Notes: generated by a model not told the origin, from the letters alone. A stretch of 64,000 bases of DNA from Thalassovita litoralis (GCF_900182725.1 NZ_FXTO01000003.1:179337-243336); one strand, 5' to 3'; counted from the first letter of the stretch, positions 33,092-41,925 are shown. Made by a program: numbers and translations.

Positions 33092-34720
33092 TTACCGATC
33101 CCGCAGCTCGCGGCGCAGGATTTTGCCGACGGCGGTTTTGGGCAGCTCGTCGATAAAGGCGATCTGTTTTGGCACTTTGTAGGCGGTCAGGTTGGCGCGG
33201 CAATGCGCGATGACATCATCGGCGCTTAGGGTGTCGTCTTTCTTCACGCAGAACACCTTGACCGCCTCGCCGGTTTTTTCATCCGGCACCCCCACACAGG
33301 CGCTTTCGACCAGTCCGTCCATGCCTGCCAGAACGTCCTCGATCTCATTCGGGAAGACGTTAAACCCGGACACAAGGATCATATCCTTTTTGCGGTCCAC
33401 GATGCGGAAATATCCGGCGTCATCCATCACCGCGATATCGCCGGTTTTGAAATACCCGTCCTTGGTAAAGGATTTGGCATTCGCGTCCTCGTTGCGCCAA
33501 TAGCCGGGCATGATTTGCGGCCCCTTGGCACATAGTTCGCCGGTCTGGCCCTGCGGGACTTCGTTTTCGTCATCGTCCAGAATGACGATATCGGTGGTGG
33601 GGAACGGCAACCCGATCGAGGCCGTCGCGTCATCCGAGGTCATCAGGTTCATCGTCAGCACCGGGCCGGTTTCCGACAGGCCGTAGCCTTCGATGATGTG
33701 AATGCCGGTCACACCGCGCCAGCGATCCGATACCGCCTTTTGCACCGGCGCACCGCCACCAAAGGACAGTTTCAGCGCGCTGTGATCAATCTGGGCAAAA
33801 CCCGGATGATGCAGCAGCCCCACATACAACGTATTTACCCCGGTAAAAATCGTGATCGGCTGTTTACCCCAATCGGCTACAAAGGCATCCATATCGCGCG
33901 GGTTGGTGATCAGCACATTTGATGCGCCCAACCGATAGAACGACAGCAGGTTCACCATCAGCGCAAAGATATGGTACAGCGGCAGCGCGGTGATGATGGT
34001 TTCTTCGCCTTCCTTGACCATGCCATTGAACCACACGATCAGGGTTTCGATGTTTGACACAAGGTTGCCGTGGGTCAGTTGGGCACCCTTGGACAGGCCC
34101 GTGGTGCCGCCGGTGTATTGCAGGAAAATCAGATCGTCCTGCGTCATGTCCGGGTGGGTATAGGGCATGTCCCTGCCCTGCTCTAACACCTGCGCCAGCG
34201 GCGTAGCGATGTCTGACAGGCGTGGGTCCACCGGGATCGTGGGCAATCCGCGCGGTTTTACATCGTCCAGCCCCAGCGTGATCACCGTCTTGATCCCGGT
34301 TTCGGTCACGATCTGGGCCAGCGTCGGGGTGGACTGGTTGAAGATCACGATCACATCGGCGTCAGCATCGTTCAACTGGTGTTTCAATTCGCGCGGGGAA
34401 TACAGCGGATTGACGTTCACCTGCACCGCCCCTGCCCGGATGATACCGAAACTGATCGGCGCATAGGCCAGCACATTCGGCGTCATTAGCGCGATCCGGT
34501 CGCCCTTTTTCACACCCAGTTTTGTTTGCAGCCACGCCGCGAAATCGCGCGACAAAGCCTCGGTTTCGGCAAAGCTCAGTTCCGCCCCAAGGTTGGTATA
34601 GGCCATCCGGTCGCCAAACCGGGCCGAGGCCTGTTCGATGATGTCCAGAACGGTCCCGTTTGCCGTGGTGTCAATCTCTGCCGGGATGGTCCCGTAATGC
34701 TGAAGCCAGGGTTTTCCCAT
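33092..34720 (-). CDS. Long-chain fatty-acid-CoA ligase (FadD-like)
   Basis: 542 residues, full length. ANL motifs are FLQYTGGTTGLSKGAQLTH, YGLSETGPVLTMN, KTGDIAVMDDAGYFRIVDRK then KDMILVSGFNVFPNEIE, and the catalytic lysine in PKTAVGKILRREL. The N-terminal DYGTIPAEID-like segment and the LPLYHIFALMVNLLSFYRLG region are typical of FadD. It makes fatty acyl-CoA from free acid, CoA and ATP. The gene follows a TetR gene on the same strand, with GGAGGAGG before ATG 34720. Downstream of alcohol and aldehyde oxidation genes, it fits the last step of a fatty-alcohol or alkane-type route. Confidence 0.9.
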   Translation of the reverse strand: MGKPWLQHYGTIPAEIDTTANGTVLDIIEQASARFGDRMAYTNLGAELSFAETEALSRDFAAWLQTKLGVKKGDRIALMTPNVLAYAPISFGIIRAGAVQVNVNPLYSPRELKHQLNDADADVIVIFNQSTPTLAQIVTETGIKTVITLGLDDVKPRGLPTIPVDPRLSDIATPLAQVLEQGRDMPYTHPDMTQDDLIFLQYTGGTTGLSKGAQLTHGNLVSNIETLIVWFNGMVKEGEETIITALPLYHIFALMVNLLSFYRLGASNVLITNPRDMDAFVADWGKQPITIFTGVNTLYVGLLHHPGFAQIDHSALKLSFGGGAPVQKAVSDRWRGVTGIHIIEGYGLSETGPVLTMNLMTSDDATASIGLPFPTTDIVILDDDENEVPQGQTGELCAKGPQIMPGYWRNEDANAKSFTKDGYFKTGDIAVMDDAGYFRIVDRKKDMILVSGFNVFPNEIEDVLAGMDGLVESACVGVPDEKTGEAVKVFCVKKDDTLSADDVIAHCRANLTAYKVPKQIAFIDELPKTAVGKILRRELRDR

Positions 34721-34825
34721 GATGATCCTCCTCCTTAGTGCAACAATGCTTCGGCCCTGCGCCGGCTCCGGCGCGGGTTGATCGCGTTTCCCGGTAGCAA
34801 ACCGGGCCTGTCGTCCTGTCCCGGA

Positions 34826-35452
34826 TCAGGCCGGGCGGGACGACATCAATGCGCTGTTCAGAACCGTAAGGAATTCCTGCTTGAAGGGGGCACGCCATTC
34901 GCCGCCTTCGGTCAGGGCAATCACCAGCCAATAGCGATAAATCGCGTCCAGTTGCAGGTACATCAGCTTGCCATCCACCTGCGTCGCGCCGATTTGGGAA
35001 AAATAGCCGTCCAGCATGGCCGCCATTTCCATTTCGATGCGTTTTACTTCGTCACGAAAGGTATCCACGAACATCGCCTGCGTGCGCAGGTCATACCACA
35101 GCCGATGGGTTTCGCCGTGGTCTTCGATGGTTTTGGCCAAGGCCTCGGCCAGTTGTTCACCGATGTCCTGACCCGTCCCCACCGAACCGAACACATCGCG
35201 GATCAGTTCAAAGAAGTCATCCTTGAACCGCACCACGCACAGGCGCAGCAATTCGTCCTTGTCGGCAAAGTAATAATGGATGGTGCCCAGCGATACCCCC
35301 GCGTCCGAGGCAATGATCCGCAGGTTCGTCTGCGAATACCCCAACCGTGACAAGGTTGCCAAAGCTGCCTCGACCAAGGCGGCTTTTTTGCTTGCATGTT
35401 TGCGCGCAACTTTTTGTCCGACCTTGGTTTCTTCGCTGACGGTGCTTGTCAC
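34826..35452 (-). CDS. TetR-family transcriptional regulator (BetI-like)
   Basis: About 208 residues if started at GTG 35452, which follows AAAGGCA; the longest frame would begin at 35509, inside an 18-base palindrome that looks like the operator, so the later start is preferred. The helix-turn-helix is clear: ALVEAALATLSRLGYSQTNL, ASDAGVSLGTIHYYFADKDE, and the C-terminal half has LWYDLRTQAMFVDTF, common in BetI-like proteins. The same palindrome occurs twice upstream of the Tat/GMC/ALDH operon. The protein is therefore a good candidate repressor of both itself and that operon. Confidence 0.83.
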   Translation of the reverse strand: MTSTVSEETKVGQKVARKHASKKAALVEAALATLSRLGYSQTNLRIIASDAGVSLGTIHYYFADKDELLRLCVVRFKDDFFELIRDVFGSVGTGQDIGEQLAEALAKTIEDHGETHRLWYDLRTQAMFVDTFRDEVKRIEMEMAAMLDGYFSQIGATQVDGKLMYLQLDAIYRYWLVIALTEGGEWRAPFKQEFLTVLNSALMSSRPA

Positions 35453-35500
35453 GGAATTGCCTTTAACAAATGAAGTATGCAGAAGCTGACCTATGAAGAG

Positions 35501-35518
35501 TCTGAACAATTGTCCAGA
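35501..35518. promoter_or_regulatory. 18-base palindromic operator (copy 1)
   Basis: TCTGAACAATTGTCCAGA is palindromic at 16 of 18 positions (a single mismatched pair). Similar copies are at 39210-39227 (15 of 18 identical) and, in the opposite orientation, at 39233-39250 (16 of 18). It lies just upstream of the TetR gene, indicating autoregulation. Confidence 0.7.
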
Positions 35519-35550
35519 CCTTCAGGTCCTTGGGGTTCTGTGGTCGCCTG

Positions 35551-36954
35551 TTATCGCCAGGCCAGCCGCATGATTTTTTCCTTCTTGCTGTTATAAGGCA
35601 CATACCGCGCATCCAGATCCATCCGCTTGCCGCGTTTCAACACGGGCTTGAAATGCGAGAAGGTACAGAACCCCTGCGTGCCGGTATAAGACCCCATGCC
35701 GCTGGCCCCGACCCCGCCAAAGGGCAGTTCCGGCACCACGACGAACAGCATCAGATCGTTGATCGCAACGTTACCCGCGCTGATCCGGTCCACAATGCGG
35801 GTCTGGAACCCTTTGTCATCGGCAAAGACATACAGCGCCAGCGGTTTGTCCCGCGTCGCCATCCAGGCATAGATGTCTTCTTCCTTTTCCCATTCGACGA
35901 TGGGCAGGATCGGGCCGAAAATTTCATCCGACATCAGCTTGCCGCCCTCGGGGGCGTCTTCGATGATGGTGGGTTCGATATACAGATCGGCCTTGTCGTG
36001 GCGGCCACCGTGGACAATGCGCCCCTCGCTCAGCAGACCCGTCAGGCGGTCATGGTGGCGGGCGTTGATGATGCGCGCGTAATCATTGGATTGCTGCGGA
36101 TCAGCCCCCAGACCGTTGGCGATTTCCTGTTTCAGCGCCGCGATCAGTTCGGCCTTTTTGCTTTTGTGAACAAAGACATAATCGGCAGTGATACAAATCT
36201 GCCCGGCGCATTGGAATTTCCCCCACACCAGCCGCCGCGCGGTCATTTTGATGTCGGCGGATTTGTCCACGATGGCCGGGCTTTTGCCGCCCAGTTCCAG
36301 CGTGACCGGGGTCAGGTGTTGCGCCGCCGCCGTCATCACGATCCGCGCCACGGTGCCGCCGCCGGTATAGATGATGTGATCGAACTTATTACGCAGCAAG
36401 GCCTGCGTTTCCTCGGGGCCGCCCTGCACGATGGCCACGGCATCCGGATCCAGATATTGCGGGTACAGTTTCGCAATCAACGCGGCGCTGGTGGCACACA
36501 GTTCAGACGGTTTGACCAGCACACAGTTACCCGCTGCAAAAGCCCCCACCATCGGGGTCAGCGATTGGTGCCACGGGAAATTCCACGCGGTAATGCACAG
36601 CACCACACCCAAGGGTTCGGGTTGCAGCCAGCTTTTGCCCGGTTGGGCCAGCATCGGGGTTTTCACCTTTTTCTTGCTGGTCCAGCGTTTCAGGTTCTTC
36701 AGCGCATATTGCGCTTCTTTCTTGATCGCGGCGATTTCCGCGATGAACGCCTCGACCCGGCTTTTGCGCAGGTCGGCCTGAATGGCGGCAATGATCGCGT
36801 CCTCTTGTTCGTCGATCAGGCGGATGATCCCCTTGAGCTGCGCCTTGCGCCATTGCAATGACCGGGTTTTGCCGCTGGCAAAGGCCGTGCGCAGGTGGGC
36901 GATATCGGCGTCGATCTGATCCGCCGCGGTAAATTCAGTGGTGATCTGGTTCAT
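35551..36954 (-). CDS. Coniferyl-aldehyde-type aldehyde dehydrogenase
   Basis: 467 residues, class 3 ALDH-like. Signatures are ITAWNFPWHQSLTPMVGAFA, YTGGGTVARIVMTAAAQHLT, TLELGGKSPAIVDKSAD with the general-base Glu, and KFQCAGQICITADYVF with the catalytic Cys. The C-terminus (ELPFGGVGASGMGSYTGTQG) is typical of coniferyl/fatty aldehyde dehydrogenases that do not form the usual tetramer. It oxidises a hydrophobic aldehyde to the acid. It is 20 bases downstream of the GMC oxidoreductase, so it should take the aldehyde made by that enzyme. The last residues (KKEKIMRLAWR) are basic. Confidence 0.89.
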   Translation of the reverse strand: MNQITTEFTAADQIDADIAHLRTAFASGKTRSLQWRKAQLKGIIRLIDEQEDAIIAAIQADLRKSRVEAFIAEIAAIKKEAQYALKNLKRWTSKKKVKTPMLAQPGKSWLQPEPLGVVLCITAWNFPWHQSLTPMVGAFAAGNCVLVKPSELCATSAALIAKLYPQYLDPDAVAIVQGGPEETQALLRNKFDHIIYTGGGTVARIVMTAAAQHLTPVTLELGGKSPAIVDKSADIKMTARRLVWGKFQCAGQICITADYVFVHKSKKAELIAALKQEIANGLGADPQQSNDYARIINARHHDRLTGLLSEGRIVHGGRHDKADLYIEPTIIEDAPEGGKLMSDEIFGPILPIVEWEKEEDIYAWMATRDKPLALYVFADDKGFQTRIVDRISAGNVAINDLMLFVVVPELPFGGVGASGMGSYTGTQGFCTFSHFKPVLKRGKRMDLDARYVPYNSKKEKIMRLAWR

Positions 36955-36974
36955 GTCAGGTTCCTTTCTGCGGC

Positions 36975-38537
36975 TCAGCTCAGCGCGGCGGCCAGCGTTT
37001 TGGAATTGCGCAACGCGGTTGCGTAAATGGTGTACTGCGGGTTCAGACCGACCGAGGTCGGGAAGATCGAGGCATCATGCACAGACAGGTTTTCGATGGC
37101 GAAATGCCGCCCGTCCGCATCCACAACGCCGGATTTTTCATCCACCCCCATCGGGGCGCCGCCCATGACGTGCGCCGAACCGTAAAGCTGTTTCAGCAGC
37201 CCCATATCGGCATCCGCAACCCATGATTTCACCGCGCTCATGGATGTGAAATCGGGCGCATCCACATGCCAGCACGAAACCTTTTCCGCCCCCGCCGCGA
37301 ATTGCAGTTCGGCCAGTTCTTCGATCGCATACCGGGCCGACCGTTTCAGCAGATCGGTGATCGGGTAATCCACCACCGGACCATTATCCGTCATTTCCAC
37401 CGTGCCACAGGCCTCGCCCGCGTGGTGGCCATCGCCGTGCAGCGCGTTGAAACAGGCGTAATGCGGTAGCTGCTTCATCCGTTCGGCGTGATCCTTCCCG
37501 ATCCGTTTATCAAGGAAGCTGGACAGGATCATGCTGGTGGTCGGGATGGTTTCCAGCTTGAACCCCATACGGTCGGATTTCGGGGTGATATAGTGATCGC
37601 TGTAAACCGTTTGCGGCGCACCGTGGAAGCCATCAATCGCTTCTTTATACACACCCACCACCGGGACAACCGGATGCAGGAAGGTACGCTTGCCCACCTT
37701 GCCCGACGGGTCCGGCAAGTCCGAGGCCATCATCAGCCCCGGCGTGCGGATCGCCCCCGCCGACAGCACGAAATGACGCGCCCGGATGGTGATCTTGCGC
37801 CCGGTTTCCTGCACCGTCGCCCCGTCCAGCGCGGCGACCTCCAGCGCGGAAATCCGTTTGCCGTCATGGATCAGCTTTTTCGCGCGGGCCTTTACAACAA
37901 TGCTGGCCCCGTTATCCAGCGCCCAAGGCACCGTCGTCACCATCTGCGATTGCTTGGCGTTGACCGGGCAGCCCAGACCGCACAGGCCGGTATTGGCGCA
38001 ATGGCGCACGTTGCGCAGCACGCGTGACCATTCGATCCCCCGCGCGGCGCAGCCTTCGGCCAGCTTGCCGTTGTTGTTGTTCGGCTCGACCTCGACCCAC
38101 GGGGCAATGCCCAGACGTTCGCCTGCTTCCGTGAAATACGGGGCCAGATTATCGCGGGCCATATCGCCCAGCCCATAATCCCCCGCCCATGTGTCCAGCG
38201 TAAAGCCGGGGGTATTCAGGCTGGTGGTCCAGTTCACCGTGGTCCCGCCACCCACGCAGCGGCCTTGCAGCACCAGAATGCCGCCATCCTTGGTTTTCTG
38301 CGCACCGCCCTGTTGGTACAGCATCGCGGTGGCAATCGCCTCGTTCTGGGAAAAAGTCTTGGCGGTATGATACGCCCCTTCTTCGACCATCACCACCTTC
38401 AGCCCGGCGCGGGTCAGGGTTTCGGCGGTAAAGCCACCCCCGGCCCCGGTGCCAACGATGACAACATCAGCGTCGATCGTTTTGTCCCCCGTCAGGGTCG
38501 AGGCATCAATGATATCGCGGGTATCCATGACAGACAT
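36975..38537 (-). CDS. GMC-family flavin oxidoreductase (alcohol dehydrogenase/oxidase)
   Basis: 520 residues. The FAD-binding start is VVIVGTGAGGGFTAETLTRA. Internal motifs are GGTTVNWTTSLNTP, the ALCGLGCPVNAKQ-like cysteine cluster (NTGLCGLGCPVNAKQ), HFVLSAGAIRTPGLMMAS and the C-terminal LSVHDASIFPTSVGLNPQYT. These match the long-chain alcohol/gluconate-type GMC enzymes. It oxidises an alcohol to an aldehyde and passes electrons to a quinone or cytochrome. The small Tat-signal protein encoded just upstream is the usual partner of such enzymes and may carry the complex to the periplasm, though this protein lacks its own signal peptide. Confidence 0.88.
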   Translation of the reverse strand: MSVMDTRDIIDASTLTGDKTIDADVVIVGTGAGGGFTAETLTRAGLKVVMVEEGAYHTAKTFSQNEAIATAMLYQQGGAQKTKDGGILVLQGRCVGGGTTVNWTTSLNTPGFTLDTWAGDYGLGDMARDNLAPYFTEAGERLGIAPWVEVEPNNNNGKLAEGCAARGIEWSRVLRNVRHCANTGLCGLGCPVNAKQSQMVTTVPWALDNGASIVVKARAKKLIHDGKRISALEVAALDGATVQETGRKITIRARHFVLSAGAIRTPGLMMASDLPDPSGKVGKRTFLHPVVPVVGVYKEAIDGFHGAPQTVYSDHYITPKSDRMGFKLETIPTTSMILSSFLDKRIGKDHAERMKQLPHYACFNALHGDGHHAGEACGTVEMTDNGPVVDYPITDLLKRSARYAIEELAELQFAAGAEKVSCWHVDAPDFTSMSAVKSWVADADMGLLKQLYGSAHVMGGAPMGVDEKSGVVDADGRHFAIENLSVHDASIFPTSVGLNPQYTIYATALRNSKTLAAALS

Positions 38538-38551
38538 AATTTATCCTCCCC

Positions 38552-39109
38552 TCAGACTTCTTCGCCCGGTCCCGTGACCAACGGCCCCGGATAGCCCACC
38601 AATTCCCAGCTCTCTTCCAGCCCGTAGAAGCTGGAGGTCGCAAGATCGTGCAGGGTGATATAAATCAGGCGCTGCAAATCCTTGTCCGACCCTTTCAGAT
38701 CGTTCATCTGCGCAGTGACATCTTCGCGCGTGGCATTTTGCCAGCCGCTCCAGCGGCCAATCAGGGCGAACCGCACCGGCGCAAAGGCCAGCAAGGACAA
38801 CAGCCCGGTCAGTTCCTTTTGGATATGCGGCGGCAGGCCGGAAATGCCGTAATCCAGCGCGCCAACGGTTTTGGTCAGCAATTCCTGTTCGCGCCCTTGC
38901 GGCAACATGCCGTGCAGCACGCCATCAAACACGCGGTACAGCATTTGCTGCACTTCCGCGCTTAGGTTGGCGGCTTGGGGTAACAGCGGGGCCGCTGATC
39001 CATCCGTGATCCGGGCAGCGATATATCCGCCACCGACAACGGCAGCCAAACCGATGGCGCCAAGTTTCAGAAATGACCGTCTTGACGGTTGCAACGCCTG
39101 CGCATGCAT
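38552..39109 (-). CDS. Tat-exported small subunit of GMC dehydrogenase (gluconate 2-dehydrogenase subunit 3-like)
   Basis: 185 residues from ATG 39109, after a GGAGG box; the longer frame to 39265 would cover the promoter palindromes and is rejected. A twin-arginine signal is present (PSRRSFLKLGAIGLAAVVGG). The rest is helical: VQQMLYRVFDGVLHGMLPQG, LDYGISGLPPHIQKELTGLL and LKGSDKDLQRLIYITLHDLA, typical of gluconate 2-dehydrogenase subunit 3 family proteins. It probably escorts the GMC oxidoreductase encoded 14 bases downstream, by a piggy-back Tat mechanism, and stabilises it at the membrane. Confidence 0.82.
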   Translation of the reverse strand: MHAQALQPSRRSFLKLGAIGLAAVVGGGYIAARITDGSAAPLLPQAANLSAEVQQMLYRVFDGVLHGMLPQGREQELLTKTVGALDYGISGLPPHIQKELTGLLSLLAFAPVRFALIGRWSGWQNATREDVTAQMNDLKGSDKDLQRLIYITLHDLATSSFYGLEESWELVGYPGPLVTGPGEEV

Positions 39110-39209
39110 CCGGGGCCTCCTCCCTTTTTGATTTGGTGCCTGACGGTGGCCTTGAAACAGCAGCCTGAACGTCCGGCGAAATTCTCCCTGTCTAAAAGCA
39201 TCAAAAATT

Positions 39210-39250
39210 TTTGAACTTTTGTCCAGATTTTTTTTGGACAATTGTTCACA
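39210..39250 (-). promoter_or_regulatory. Tandem TetR-type operators (copies 2 and 3) upstream of the GMC operon
   Basis: TTTGAACTTTTGTCCAGA (39210-39227) and TTTGGACAATTGTTCACA (39233-39250) match the 35501 palindrome at 15 and 16 of 18 positions. Their centres are 23 bases apart, about two helical turns. Together they cover the region where the promoter of the Tat/GMC/ALDH operon is expected. Confidence 0.65.
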
Positions 39251-39774
39251 TAAATTTAAAGCCATGTAATTACGTCATTTTCCGAAAGTTCCCTGACAGT
39301 CATGCGGTGTTGGGGCGTCAGGACACCCTCATCGTCGGGTCGTGAAAACCATCGAAATTTCATGCCGTGCGATCACGAAACAGGAAGCACGATTCTCCGA
39401 ATTTCTTCCGAAATACCCAGTGAACCCCAGATCGAAACAGGCCGTTACCACATTGCAGAAAATGGAGTCCCCCAGTTTACTGGACGACTGCCCGTTCCCT
39501 GTGAGTCCCTTAATGCGGAACGGAGAGGGGCCAATGACATTCAAAACTTTGAAATCGGCTCGGCTTGCCGCCGGGCTGGTCTTTGCTGGCACCGTTTCAC
39601 ACGCTGAAAACTGTTCTGAAACACGCATCCATCGCGCCCCCCCAATTTATAGTGGGGGGCTGTACGCCATCAACAATGCCTCTACATGTGCCTCAGCTTG
39701 CGCTGGAAGCGCCCGACCGAATTGCACGCAGGGCAGACGCATCACGCTTCTGTCGCATAATAGGCAAAGTCGTG
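39251..39774. other. Gene-poor stretch with decayed sequence
   Basis: About 520 bases (665 counting from the GMC operon start) with no convincing intact gene on either strand. It contains a hairpin of C and G runs (CCCCCCA at 39638-39644 with TGGGGGG at 39653-39659) and one apparent orphan signal peptide (39534). The open frames here have no recognisable domain. It separates two unrelated catabolic operons and may be a scar of an old insertion or deletion. Confidence 0.5.
39534..39626 (+). pseudogene. Orphan 5' end of a secreted protein gene (remnant)
   Basis: ATG 39534 follows a good GGAGAGGGG box and encodes MTFKTLKSARLAAGLVFAGT, followed by VSHAENC: a well-formed Sec signal peptide with an A-x-A-like cleavage site. 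After about 30 residues the reading frame loses any pattern, ending in low-quality sequence with a G/C-run hairpin. This looks like the start of a periplasmic binding protein gene whose remainder was deleted. The end coordinate is approximate, and family assignment is not possible. Confidence 0.35.
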
Positions 39775-40938
39775 CTAAGTTTGGGCTATAGAGTGGCATG
39801 TGATGTCCGCCACATTCGTGACACCACACAGGGCCATCGCGCTCTGGAATTCCTTGCGGTAGGCAGTAAGCAGGCCGGTCACTCCTGCCTCGCCGCGTGC
39901 GGCTACCGCAAAGGCCCATGACCGGCCAATCAGGACACCACTCGCCCCCAGCGCCCGTGCGCGGAATACATCCAACCCACTGCGCACGCCGCCATCCATC
40001 AGAACCTCAGCCGCGTCGCCCACCCGTGCGACCACTTCGGGCAAAACAGAAATGCTGGAGGCCACCCCGTCAAGCTGTCGCCCGCCGTGATTTGACACGA
40101 TCACGGACTCCGCCCCGGCCCCGACCGCCGCAGCGGCGTCCTCGGCCGACAGGACGCCCTTGATCATAAGCTTGCCTTTCCAGACGCTGCGCAACCATTC
40201 GATATCTTTCCACGTCACCGATGCGTCAAACTGGTTTCCGACCCATTCGCGATATTGGGTGGGGTTGGTCGCAGCCGGAACATAGCTGGCAAGGTTCCCG
40301 AAAGTATGCGGCTTGCCCTTGAACCCAACGTCCATCAGCCAAGTGGGATGCGACAGATAGGACAGCGGCCCGGACAAAATACGCCCCCAAGCGCTGGCAC
40401 CGCCCGCGATCCCGTTGCGCACATCGCGATACCGTTCCCCTACAACGGCCAGATCGACCGTAAAGACCAGCACGCGCACCCCAAGGCCCCACGCACGATC
40501 AAGGATTTCCGTCACGATATCCCGGTCACGCAGCATGTAGAGCTGAAACCAGAATGGCTTGTCAGATACCGCAGCGATTTCCTCGAGCGAACAGATCGAC
40601 ACTGTCGAAAGCGTGAACGGTACCCCCGCCGCATCCGCCGCGCGTTTGGCCTGCACCTCGGCCCGGCGGGCCAGCATCCCCCCCATCCCGACCGGAGCCA
40701 AAGCAAGGGGCATCGCAGTTTCTTGGCCAGCAAGCGTCGTGGAAGTCTGAACCTCCGAAACATCCCGCATCACACGCTGTTGTGGCACGATTTTCGAGAA
40801 GTCGGCGGTGTTCTTTGCCAACGTGGTTTCGCCGAACGCCCCCCCATCGACATAGTCAAACAGAAACCGTGGCAGCTTGCGCTCGGCAATGCGGCGATAA
40901 TCTTCGGTGGACGCGGGGACAAGATTCATGGTGGGCAT
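39775..40938 (-). CDS. FMN-dependent L-2-hydroxyacid dehydrogenase (LldD-like)
   Basis: 387 residues, standard for the family. N-terminal RRIAERKLPRFLFDYVDGGA, FMN-binding and substrate residues in LALAPVGMGGMLARRAEVQA, and the catalytic histidine in SNHGGRQLDG, followed by the phosphate-binding DGGVRSGLDVFRARALGA and GRSWAFAVAARGE. It oxidises an (S)-2-hydroxyacid to the 2-oxoacid and feeds electrons to the quinone pool. It is the last gene of the nine-gene operon from 51502. A D-specific hydroxyacid dehydrogenase precedes it, so both enantiomers could give one 2-oxoacid. AAGGA precedes ATG 40938. Confidence 0.9.
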   Translation of the reverse strand: MPTMNLVPASTEDYRRIAERKLPRFLFDYVDGGAFGETTLAKNTADFSKIVPQQRVMRDVSEVQTSTTLAGQETAMPLALAPVGMGGMLARRAEVQAKRAADAAGVPFTLSTVSICSLEEIAAVSDKPFWFQLYMLRDRDIVTEILDRAWGLGVRVLVFTVDLAVVGERYRDVRNGIAGGASAWGRILSGPLSYLSHPTWLMDVGFKGKPHTFGNLASYVPAATNPTQYREWVGNQFDASVTWKDIEWLRSVWKGKLMIKGVLSAEDAAAAVGAGAESVIVSNHGGRQLDGVASSISVLPEVVARVGDAAEVLMDGGVRSGLDVFRARALGASGVLIGRSWAFAVAARGEAGVTGLLTAYRKEFQSAMALCGVTNVADITCHSIAQT

Positions 40939-40968
40939 GATGGTTCCTTCAAAATTCAGGGCGTGGGA

Positions 40969-41910
40969 TCACTCGGGCGTCACCGGGTTCAAAACGCTGC
41001 CACCTTCAAGAAACGAAACGACATTCGCAAGGACACATTGCACCATGTCCATTCGGCAGGCCGTGGTCGCACTCCCGATATGCGGGGTTAACAGCACATT
41101 TTGCCGTTCCAACAGCGCAGGGATCACCTTCGGTTCCCCGGCGAAGACATCAAGACCGGCAGCCGCGATATGGCCTGTATTCAATGCGTCGCAAAGCGCT
41201 TGCTCGTCCACGATGCCGCCGCGTGCGGTGTTGATCAAAACAGCCCCCTTGCGCATTTGCCCAAGACGCTTGGCATCAATCAGGTTGCGCGTGGCCGGGG
41301 CCAGCGCGGTATGGACCGAGACAAAATCGCTTTGCCCCAGCAGATCGGCCATATCCGGTACGAAAGTCGCATCAATGGCCGCTTCTGCGCTTTCGCGGCG
41401 GGTGCGGTTCCAGTACAGCACATTCATCCCGAACCCCTTAGCCCGCCGTCCGACGGCCTGCGCGATGGGGCCAAAGCCCACAAGCCCAAGCGTTTGACTA
41501 TGAACGCGGGTGCCAAGCGGTGACGGGGCCTCTCCGGCGGCCCAAGACCCTGCCCGCAGAAATCTTTCGCCCTCCCCCGTGCGCCGTGCCGCGCCAAGGA
41601 TCAGGGCGAACGCCAGATCGGCGGTATCCTCGGTCACGACAGGAGTGTTGGACACCGTGATCCCGCGTGCCGATGCGGCCTTGAGATCAATATTATCCAC
41701 ACCGACGCCGATATTAGCGATCAGGCGCAGCCCTTCCGGCATGGCGGCAATGAAATCGCCATCAACCGGGTCAACTGCCGTAGAAATATGCGCAAGCGCC
41801 TTTTCCGGGATTTCCGCCGCAGACGAAACCGGCACAAATTCCAACGCTTCTCCGTCAGCCTGGATTCGAGGCAACGGCAGCGGGCGAGACAGGGTCACAA
41901 TCTTTGTCAT
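40969..41910 (-). CDS. NAD(P)-dependent D-2-hydroxyacid dehydrogenase
   Basis: 313 residues. NAD-binding motif LGLVGFGPIAQAVGRRAKGF (GxGxxA variant) near residue 145, and the catalytic triad Arg in NTARGGIVDEQAL, Glu further on, and His in LTPHIGSATTACRMDM. The following residue pattern after the Rossmann strand (YWNRTRR) suggests NADP binding as in glyoxylate/hydroxypyruvate reductases. It interconverts a D-2-hydroxyacid and 2-oxoacid. It sits 15 bases downstream of ilvD and 30 bases upstream of the FMN enzyme, fitting a role in the same 2-oxoacid pathway. Confidence 0.89.
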   Translation of the reverse strand: MTKIVTLSRPLPLPRIQADGEALEFVPVSSAAEIPEKALAHISTAVDPVDGDFIAAMPEGLRLIANIGVGVDNIDLKAASARGITVSNTPVVTEDTADLAFALILGAARRTGEGERFLRAGSWAAGEAPSPLGTRVHSQTLGLVGFGPIAQAVGRRAKGFGMNVLYWNRTRRESAEAAIDATFVPDMADLLGQSDFVSVHTALAPATRNLIDAKRLGQMRKGAVLINTARGGIVDEQALCDALNTGHIAAAGLDVFAGEPKVIPALLERQNVLLTPHIGSATTACRMDMVQCVLANVVSFLEGGSVLNPVTPE

Positions 41911-41925
41911 CCTTGGTCCTTTCCC

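Noticed and set aside
35530..36861. A 443-codon open frame on the plus strand opposite the aldehyde dehydrogenase gene
   Set aside because: It is the antisense shadow of a well-supported ALDH gene; composition is rich in His, Arg and Gln with no domain.
39638..39659. C-run/G-run repeat as an insertion sequence terminal repeat
   Set aside because: No second copy at a plausible distance, no target duplication and no transposase frame.
39342..39791. A 149-codon plus-strand frame in the gene-poor stretch, as a whole gene
   Set aside because: Only its internal part from 39534 has gene-like features (ribosome binding site and signal peptide); the rest has no pattern, so a remnant was called instead.
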